Of a stretch of DNA of 6,482 bases, positions 1 through 6,482 are shown one piece after another; position 1 is the stretch's first letter, and the number at the start of each line of letters is the position of its first letter. The stretch spans positions 1-6,482 of the forward strand of contig JASIGD010000197.1 in assembly GCA_030045295.1 (NCBI GenBank). The letters run 5' to 3'. The notes under the pieces were generated by a model. That model did not search any database and was not told the DNA's origin. It saw only the letters and a list, made by a program, of their open reading frames with translations. Origin of the DNA: Streptosporangiaceae bacterium. Its GTDB lineage: Bacteria; Actinomycetota; Actinomycetes; Streptosporangiales; Streptosporangiaceae. The translations under genes were made by a program, and so were the position numbers.

Positions 1-1138
<1,138 letters not shown>

Positions 1139-1154
1139 GCCGTGAGCCTAGCGG

Positions 1155-2441
<1,287 letters not shown>

Positions 2442-2472
2442 CGCGCGTCCCTTCTGCTGACCCGCATGATGA

Positions 2473-2512
2473 AGCCCCCGCTCAGGCGCAAGCGCGGCAG
2501 GGGCTCTTGCGC
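2473..2512 (-). promoter_or_regulatory. Overlapping alternative hairpins in the purA leader
   Basis: Read on the purA strand, four segments occur in the order A-B-A'-B'. A is GCGCAAG (2512-2506), B is AGCCCC (2505-2500), A' is CTTGCGC (2492-2486) and B' is GGGGCT (2478-2473). A pairs perfectly with A' (7 bp) and B with B' (6 bp), each B-type segment lying inside or beyond the other hairpin, so the two cannot form as ordinary nested stems. The distal hairpin ends about 31 bases before the purA ATG. This resembles an attenuator-type switch or a tight pseudoknot, but there is no U-tract and no known riboswitch family was recognised. It could also be chance in GC-rich DNA. Confidence 0.4.
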
Positions 2513-2516
2513 TCTG

Positions 2517-2522
2517 AGATTA
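2517..2522 (-). promoter_or_regulatory. Possible -10 element for purA
   Basis: TAATCT on the minus strand fits the actinobacterial TAnnnT pattern and lies about 75 bases upstream of the purA ATG, inside the gap. A start site 6-8 bases downstream would begin the transcript at or just inside the leader hairpins. The -35 match is poor (TTACCG at a short 15-bp spacing), so this is tentative. Confidence 0.3.
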
Positions 2523-2535
2523 CCCGCAACGACGG

Positions 2536-2563
2536 CCGGTAACCCACATACTGGGTGATCCGG
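2536..2563 (-). terminator. Candidate hairpin just after the DUF3151 gene, possible terminator or operator
   Basis: An interrupted inverted repeat has outer arms CCGG (2536-2539 and 2560-2563) and inner arms ACCCA (2542-2546) and TGGGT (2552-2556), with a 5-base loop. It starts about 10 bases beyond the TAG stop of the upstream minus-strand gene, a natural place for a terminator. There is no T-run, which is common for actinobacterial terminators. It also overlaps the region just upstream of the possible purA -10, so a protein-binding operator is an alternative. Confidence 0.35.
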
Positions 2564-2572
2564 TCCCGCGGG

Positions 2573-2983
2573 CTAGGACAGCTCGGCGGCGGCGGTGGCG
2601 CTGCTGTCGCGCAGGAACTGCCCGCAGCGCCGGGCCTCGTCGTCCTCGCCGATCGCGCCGGCCGCCTTGGCCAGCATGTGCAGGGACCGCAGGAAGCCCC
2701 GGTTGGGCTCGTGCTCCCACGGGATCGGGCCGTTCCCGCGCCAGCCCGCCCGGCGCAGCTGGTCCAGGCCGCGGTGGTAGCCGGTGCGCGCGTAGGCGTA
2801 GGCGGCGACGGTGTCACCCTGGGCGAATGCGCGCTCGGCCAGGGCCGCCCAGGCCGCCGAGTACGCCGGGAAGCGCGCCGCGACGTCCGCGGGCTGGCTG
2901 GCCGCCCGCAGGGCGGCCGCCGCCTCCTCGTTTTCCGGCAGGTACGTGGCCGGCGGCCCGGCCAGCAGGCTGTCTCGCTCCAT
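2573..2983 (-). CDS. DUF3151-family conserved actinobacterial protein
   Basis: This is a 136-residue protein of unknown function that I recognise as DUF3151-like; related short proteins occur near fba and purA in actinobacteria (recalled, for instance near M. tuberculosis fba). Visible features are a PATYLPE segment near the N-terminus (residues 11-17), a helical stretch with WAALAERAF (45-53) and AYAYARTGYHRGLDQLRR (61-78), then GWRGNGPIPWEHEPNRGF (80-97) and a second helical pair from LRSLHMLAKAAGAIG (98-112) to the C-terminus. The paired helices and Ala-rich pattern resemble TPR-like repeats, which is an inference. There is no signal peptide or membrane segment. The ATG at 2983 lies 23 bp after the fba stop with a GGAG about 11 bases upstream, so it is probably co-transcribed with fba. 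A role tied to central carbon metabolism is suggested only by context. Confidence 0.88.
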   Translation of the reverse strand: MERDSLLAGPPATYLPENEEAAAALRAASQPADVAARFPAYSAAWAALAERAFAQGDTVAAYAYARTGYHRGLDQLRRAGWRGNGPIPWEHEPNRGFLRSLHMLAKAAGAIGEDDEARRCGQFLRDSSATAAAELS

Positions 2984-3006
2984 CGGCGTTCGGGTCTCCG
3001 GTACGG

Positions 3007-4029
<1,023 letters not shown>

Positions 4030-4063
4030 GGCGGATGACTCCCTTGAGCTTGGACCTGATCCA

Positions 4064-4069
4064 ACTCTA
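4064..4069 (-). promoter_or_regulatory. Possible -10 element for fba
   Basis: TAGAGT on the minus strand matches the TAnnnT pattern and would give a leader of roughly 25-30 bases ahead of the fba ATG. I see no good -35 hexamer at normal spacing, so the call rests on position and one weak motif. Confidence 0.25.
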
Positions 4070-4076
4070 GACAACC

Positions 4077-4091
4077 AGGCCTCGGTGGCCT
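4077..4091. repeat. Inverted repeat in the fba/DedA divergent gap
   Basis: AGGCC (4077-4081) and GGCCT (4087-4091) are perfect 5-bp arms around a 5-base spacer, and a further GGCCT follows at 4104-4108. The repeat lies just upstream of the possible fba -10, where an operator for the fba promoter could sit. Arms this short are common in GC-rich DNA. Confidence 0.3.
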
Positions 4092-4141
4092 CCAGGGACC
4101 TTTGGCCTGAACTCCGCGGGACATGAAGCGCGCGTGAAGGT

Positions 4142-4155
4142 GCACCGCGCGGTGC
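4142..4155. promoter_or_regulatory. Perfect 14-bp palindrome upstream of the DedA gene
   Basis: GCACCGCGCGGTGC is a perfect palindrome with no spacer, located 26 bases before the ATG at 4182 in the gap shared with divergent fba. Its symmetry and location suit a dimeric repressor or activator site. No regulator family was recognised. It falls inside a possible N-terminal extension of the DedA frame (GTG at 4134), which would weaken the operator reading if that start were used. Confidence 0.4.
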
Positions 4156-4181
4156 CGGGCATGGGGTACAACAGAAAGCCT

Positions 4182-4853
4182 ATGGAGAGCTTTCTCACGT
4201 CGGCGGGCTACGCCGCGCTGATCTTGTTCGGCATCCTCGAAGCGGCGTGCATCCCGATCTCGTCCGAGATCACCTTCGGCTTCGCCGGAGTGCTCGCCTA
4301 CCAGGGCCATCTGAGCTTCGCCCTGGTGATCATCATCGGCACCGCGGCCGAAATGGTCGGCTCGTACATCTCCTACGCCGTGGGCTGGATCGGCGGCCGG
4401 CCGCTCGTGCACAAGCTCGGCCGCTACGTCCTGGTGACGCAGGCCGACGTGGACCGGGCCGAGCGCTTCCTGGAGGGCCGCGGCGCCTGGGCCATCCCGG
4501 TCGGGCGCATGCTGCCCTTCGTCAGGGCCTTCACCTCGATCGTGGCCGGGCTGGTGCGGGTCCCCCCGGTCCGCTTCGGCGTGCTCAGCCTGATCGGCAC
4601 CGTCATCTACGTCACGGTCATGACGAGCATCGGATACGGCCTCGGCAGCGCCTGGAGGAGCATCAGCCACGGCCTGGCCGTGGCCGGGTACGTGATCTTC
4701 GCCGCCCTGGTCGTCGCGATCGTCGGCTTCGTCGCGTACCGCCTGCGCGAGTTCCGGCGCGAATCCGCGCGGGCCCGCGCGCAGCAAGCGGGCCAGGCGG
4801 CGCCTCCGGAACCCCGCCCGCCCGGCAAGCACAGGTCAGATGCCGAGGTCTGA
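4182..4853 (+). CDS. DedA/VTT-family integral membrane protein
   Basis: The 223-residue product belongs to the DedA (SNARE-associated, VTT) family, whose bacterial members act at the cytoplasmic membrane; some are reported as lipid scramblases or undecaprenyl-phosphate flippases. Signatures are the acidic re-entrant motif GILEAACIPISSE (residues 17-29, with Glu20 and Glu29) and the arginine motif VGRMLPFVRAF (107-117, Arg109 and Arg115), followed by the small-residue loop to VRVPPVRF. Hydrophobic segments lie near residues 8-25, 44-70, 103-124, 132-155 and 165-186, ending in a basic tail (187-200) and a Pro-rich soluble end. The start is uncertain. ATG 4182 gives a normal N-terminus with a weak AGAAAG upstream, while ATG 4161 and GTG 4134 are in-frame alternatives adding 7 or 16 residues. 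The gene is divergent from fba and its 3' end overlaps pyrE by 18 bp. Its substrate cannot be told from sequence. Confidence 0.92.
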   Translation: MESFLTSAGYAALILFGILEAACIPISSEITFGFAGVLAYQGHLSFALVIIIGTAAEMVGSYISYAVGWIGGRPLVHKLGRYVLVTQADVDRAERFLEGRGAWAIPVGRMLPFVRAFTSIVAGLVRVPPVRFGVLSLIGTVIYVTVMTSIGYGLGSAWRSISHGLAVAGYVIFAALVVAIVGFVAYRLREFRRESARARAQQAGQAAPPEPRPPGKHRSDAEV

Positions 4854-4860
4854 CAGGTCA
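4831..4860. repeat. 8-bp direct repeat bracketing the convergent stop codons
   Basis: ACAGGTCA occurs at 4831-4838 and again at 4853-4860, a 22-bp period (about two helical turns). The left copy contains the pyrE stop (on the minus strand) and the right copy begins with the last base of the DedA stop. It could be a remnant of a small duplication or a chance match. Confidence 0.4.
4835..4854. terminator. Inverted repeat carrying both convergent stop codons, possible bidirectional terminator
   Basis: GTCAGA (4835-4840) and TCTGAC (4849-4854) form perfect 6-bp arms around an 8-base loop. The left arm contains the complement of the pyrE TGA (4836-4838) and the right arm contains the DedA TGA (4851-4853). 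Because the genes overlap there is no room for separate terminators, so a shared hairpin acting on both strands is plausible. The stem is short and has no T-tract, so it may be weak. Confidence 0.35.
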
Positions 4861-5372
4861 TAGGCAGCGCGGAACGGCAGCCCCCGCCGGGTCACGTGCT
4901 CCCTGGCGCCCCGGTTCACCAGCACGGCCACGCCGACCACCTCGGCTCCGGCTTCCTGCAGCGCGTCGACCGCGGTGAGCGGGGAAGCGCCGGTGGTGGA
5001 GGTGTCCTCGACGGCGAGGACGCGCCGGCCGGCCACGTCGGGTCCTTCGATCCGGCGCTGCATGCCGTGGTCCTTCTCCTTTTTCCGCACCACGAACGCG
5101 TCGATGGGCGTTCCGCGGCGGGCCGCCGCGTGCATCATCGCCGTGGCGACGGGATCGGCTCCCATGGTGAGCCCGCCGGCCGCCTCGTACCGCAGGTCCC
5201 AGGTGAGGTCGAGCATGACCCGCCCGGCCAGCGGCGCCAGCCGCCCGTCCAGCAGTATCCGGCGCAGGTCGACGTACCAGTCGGCCCGCTGGCCGGAGGA
5301 CAGGACGAAGTCGCCGCGGACGACGGCCTTCGCCTTGATCGCCGCGAGCAGTTCCGTGCGATCGTCGCTCAC
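4836..5372 (-). CDS. pyrE: Orotate phosphoribosyltransferase
   Basis: PyrE transfers the phosphoribosyl group of PRPP to orotate, giving OMP and pyrophosphate, the fifth step of pyrimidine synthesis; it acts in the cytosol as a dimer. The 178-residue length is normal for actinobacterial enzymes. Seen are the FVLSSGQRADWYVDLR segment (residues 22-37) with the conserved SSG turn, GLTMGADPVA (67-76), the flexible catalytic loop RKKEKDHGMQRRIEG (96-110, lysines 97, 98 and 100, His102), and the PRPP-binding signature VLAVEDTSTTGAS (118-130). The start is a GTG at 5372 with GGAAGG about 9 bases upstream. The 3' end overlaps the convergent DedA gene by 18 bp, and the gene faces the NYN-domain gene across a 167-bp gap with hairpins. 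I saw no recognisable PyrR-binding loop in its leader. No other pyr gene is in the window. Confidence 0.97.
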   Translation of the reverse strand: MSDDRTELLAAIKAKAVVRGDFVLSSGQRADWYVDLRRILLDGRLAPLAGRVMLDLTWDLRYEAAGGLTMGADPVATAMMHAAARRGTPIDAFVVRKKEKDHGMQRRIEGPDVAGRRVLAVEDTSTTGASPLTAVDALQEAGAEVVGVAVLVNRGAREHVTRRGLPFRAAYDLSDLGI

Positions 5373-5401
5373 GGCAGTGATCCTTCCAGACGGGGTTACC
5401 T

Positions 5402-5426
5402 GCTGCCTGCGCCCCCTCCAGGCAGC
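5402..5426. promoter_or_regulatory. Strong hairpin in the pyrE leader region
   Basis: GCTGCCTG (5402-5409) and CAGGCAGC (5419-5426) are perfect 8-bp arms around a 9-base C-rich loop. On the plus strand the stem can extend by three pairs including one G-U. It sits 30 bases upstream of the pyrE GTG, in the probable 5' leader. A weaker hairpin follows with GGGA (5428-5431), TGG, CCA and TCCC. It may control pyrE translation or transcription, or bind protein as DNA; no known element was recognised. Confidence 0.4.
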
Positions 5427-5480
5427 GGGAATGCGTGGAAAGCCATCCCGGAGCAGGTTACTTCACTACTCTTAGAGCGG

Positions 5481-5502
5481 TCAGGTCCAGATTGGTGCCT
5501 GA
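5481..5502. promoter_or_regulatory. Hairpin upstream of the NYN-domain gene
   Basis: TCAGG (5481-5485) and CCTGA (5498-5502) pair perfectly, extendable by a G-U and a G-C pair, and the 12-base loop holds a small CCA/TGG match. It lies 37 bases before the GTG at 5540 and just downstream of a TACTCT (5467-5472) that fits the TAnnnT -10 pattern without a clear -35. If that promoter is real, the hairpin lies at the start of the transcript. Confidence 0.3.
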
Positions 5503-5539
5503 TCAGCGGCTGCTGCGCCGAGGGAAGGACGGTGGGGCC

Positions 5540-6482
5540 GTGGATCGCTGCGCGCTGTTCGTTGACGCAAGCTACGTGCTCACGGATGGTGCCATGGCCG
5601 TGCACGGGACCCGCCGCGGCGAATCGGTATCCTGGGACTACGAAGGGCTCTTGCGGCTCCTGGCCTGCCTGGCCAGGGAGCGGACGGGGCTGCCGCTGCT
5701 GCGCTGCTACTGGTACGAGGCGACGGTCGACGGCCGGCGCACGGCCGAGCAGGACGCACTGGCCGACGTGCCGGGGATCAAGCTCCGCGTCGCGAAGATC
5801 CGCCCGGGCCGGCGAGAGGGCGTGGAAACCGAGATTCACCGCGACCTGGCCACGCTGGCGCGCAACAACGCGATCAGTGACGCGCTGGTGATCAGCGCGG
5901 AGGAGGACCTGGCCCAGGTCATCGCCGACGTTCAGGACCTCGGCATGCGGGTCACCCTGGTGCACATAGCCGTGGACGGCAACTGGACGATCTCCCGCGG
6001 TCTGCGCCAGGAGTCCGACGACATCATCGAGATCGGCGGCGAGCAGCTCCGGCCCTACGTCGAGCTGATCGCGGGAGCCGAGCCCGTCCGCGCGGACGAG
6101 CAGGACGACGCGGACCGGGCGCCGGGCCGGACGCTGGCCAACGGCCACTCGGCGGGGGCCGGCGCGGGGTCTTACCCGCGGCTTCCGGCCAACCACGCGC
6201 CGCCCTCCATCTACACCGTCCCGGTAGTGGCGGAATACCAGCGGCCGTCCCAGCAGCTGCCGCGCCCGGGCGCGCACGCGCGGTCCCGCGATGACCGGTC
6301 CCGCGAGGACCGGGCGGCGCAGGCGGCCAACGGCGAGGTGCAGTCGCCGGCCCGGCAGGATATCTACGCCGGGCCGGTATCGGCGCCGCGGACCCGACCC
6401 GAGCGGCCGGAGCCGGACGTGGTCCCGGGGATGTCCGGGCTGTCCGGCGGGTCCGGTCCGGAGGCCGCGCAGGCCGCCCCCG
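5540..6482 (+). CDS. NYN (PIN-like) nuclease-domain protein with long disordered tail, 3' end beyond window
   Basis: The visible 314 codons begin with a compact NYN/LabA-like domain, a metal-dependent PIN-fold family thought to act on RNA. It shows CALFVDASYVL (residues 4-14) with the usual first metal-binding Asp9, the core strand RCYWYEA (55-61), GVETEIHRDLATLAR (94-108, Glu96 and Asp102) and ALVISAEEDLAQVI (115-128), ending near residue 175. The third acidic site reads SAEEDL rather than the SGDxDF or SADEDL form, keeping acidic residues at 121-123. From about residue 180 the sequence is rich in Pro, Arg, Ala and Gly and looks disordered, with a five-residue R-S-R-(D/E)-D repeat at 248-257. 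GTG 5540 is chosen because AGGGAAGGA lies about 10 bases upstream; an in-frame GTG at 5495 is an alternative. No stop is reached. It is divergent from pyrE. The RNA substrate and partners are unknown. Confidence 0.85.
   Translation, partial: MDRCALFVDASYVLTDGAMAVHGTRRGESVSWDYEGLLRLLACLARERTGLPLLRCYWYEATVDGRRTAEQDALADVPGIKLRVAKIRPGRREGVETEIHRDLATLARNNAISDALVISAEEDLAQVIADVQDLGMRVTLVHIAVDGNWTISRGLRQESDDIIEIGGEQLRPYVELIAGAEPVRADEQDDADRAPGRTLANGHSAGAGAGSYPRLPANHAPPSIYTVPVVAEYQRPSQQLPRPGAHARSRDDRSREDRAAQAANGEVQSPARQDIYAGPVSAPRTRPERPEPDVVPGMSGLSGGSGPEAAQAAP
6281..6310 (+). repeat. Tandem 15-bp repeat in the NYN protein tail
   Basis: Two adjacent 15-bp units (6281-6295 and 6296-6310) share 14 of 15 bases, starting CGGTCCCGCGA, and encode R-S-R-D-D and R-S-R-E-D. 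They keep the reading frame, consistent with slippage-driven growth of a disordered charged linker. Confidence 0.75.

Noticed and set aside
5373..5539. A PyrR-binding attenuator or known riboswitch ahead of pyrE
   Set aside because: Hairpins are present, but I could not match the conserved loop of a PyrR site or the core of any riboswitch class I know.
5396..6277. A 293-codon minus-strand frame opposite the NYN gene, and a plus-strand frame at 4896-5891 crossing pyrE
   Set aside because: They oppose recognisable NYN and PyrE sequences and lack family motifs or plausible starts.

Overview
The window is about 6.5 kb of very GC-rich chromosome. Its gene content and order point to a high-GC actinobacterium. 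The third codon positions are mostly G or C, several starts are GTG, and a DUF3151-type gene (an actinobacterial family) lies next to a class II fructose-bisphosphate aldolase. I recall related genes clustering in Mycobacterium tuberculosis (purA, a DUF3151 gene, fba, a DedA-family gene, with pyrE not far off). That synteny is from memory and was not checked. The genus cannot be named from the sequence alone.

Layout from left to right. On the minus strand, purA (1155-2441) is followed 16 bp later by purD (1138 to beyond base 1, missing its C-terminus). A 131-bp gap upstream of purA (2442-2572) holds two hairpin systems and a possible -10 element. Next on the minus strand come fba (3007-4029) and, 23 bp downstream of it, a 136-residue DUF3151-like protein (2573-2983); the two are probably co-transcribed. 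A 152-bp divergent gap (4030-4181) separates fba from a plus-strand DedA/VTT-family membrane protein (4182-4853), and it contains a perfect 14-bp palindrome. The DedA gene converges on pyrE (4836-5372, minus) and the two overlap by 18 bp; both stop codons lie in the arms of one short inverted repeat. A 167-bp divergent gap (5373-5539) with several hairpins separates pyrE from a plus-strand NYN/PIN-like nuclease-domain gene that starts at GTG 5540 and runs off the right edge.

Functionally this is mostly core metabolism. PurD makes glycinamide ribonucleotide early in IMP synthesis, PurA commits IMP to AMP, PyrE makes OMP in pyrimidine synthesis, and Fba links to glycolysis and gluconeogenesis. 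PurD and PyrE both use PRPP chemistry (PurD through phosphoribosylamine). The less understood members are the DUF3151 protein, the DedA protein and the NYN protein with its long disordered tail. I see no phage, transposon, CRISPR, rRNA or tRNA signature, and no gene-free stretch longer than about 170 bp. I found no convincing new multi-gene system. The most interesting non-coding signals are the mutually exclusive hairpins in the purA leader and the stop-codon hairpin between the DedA gene and pyrE.
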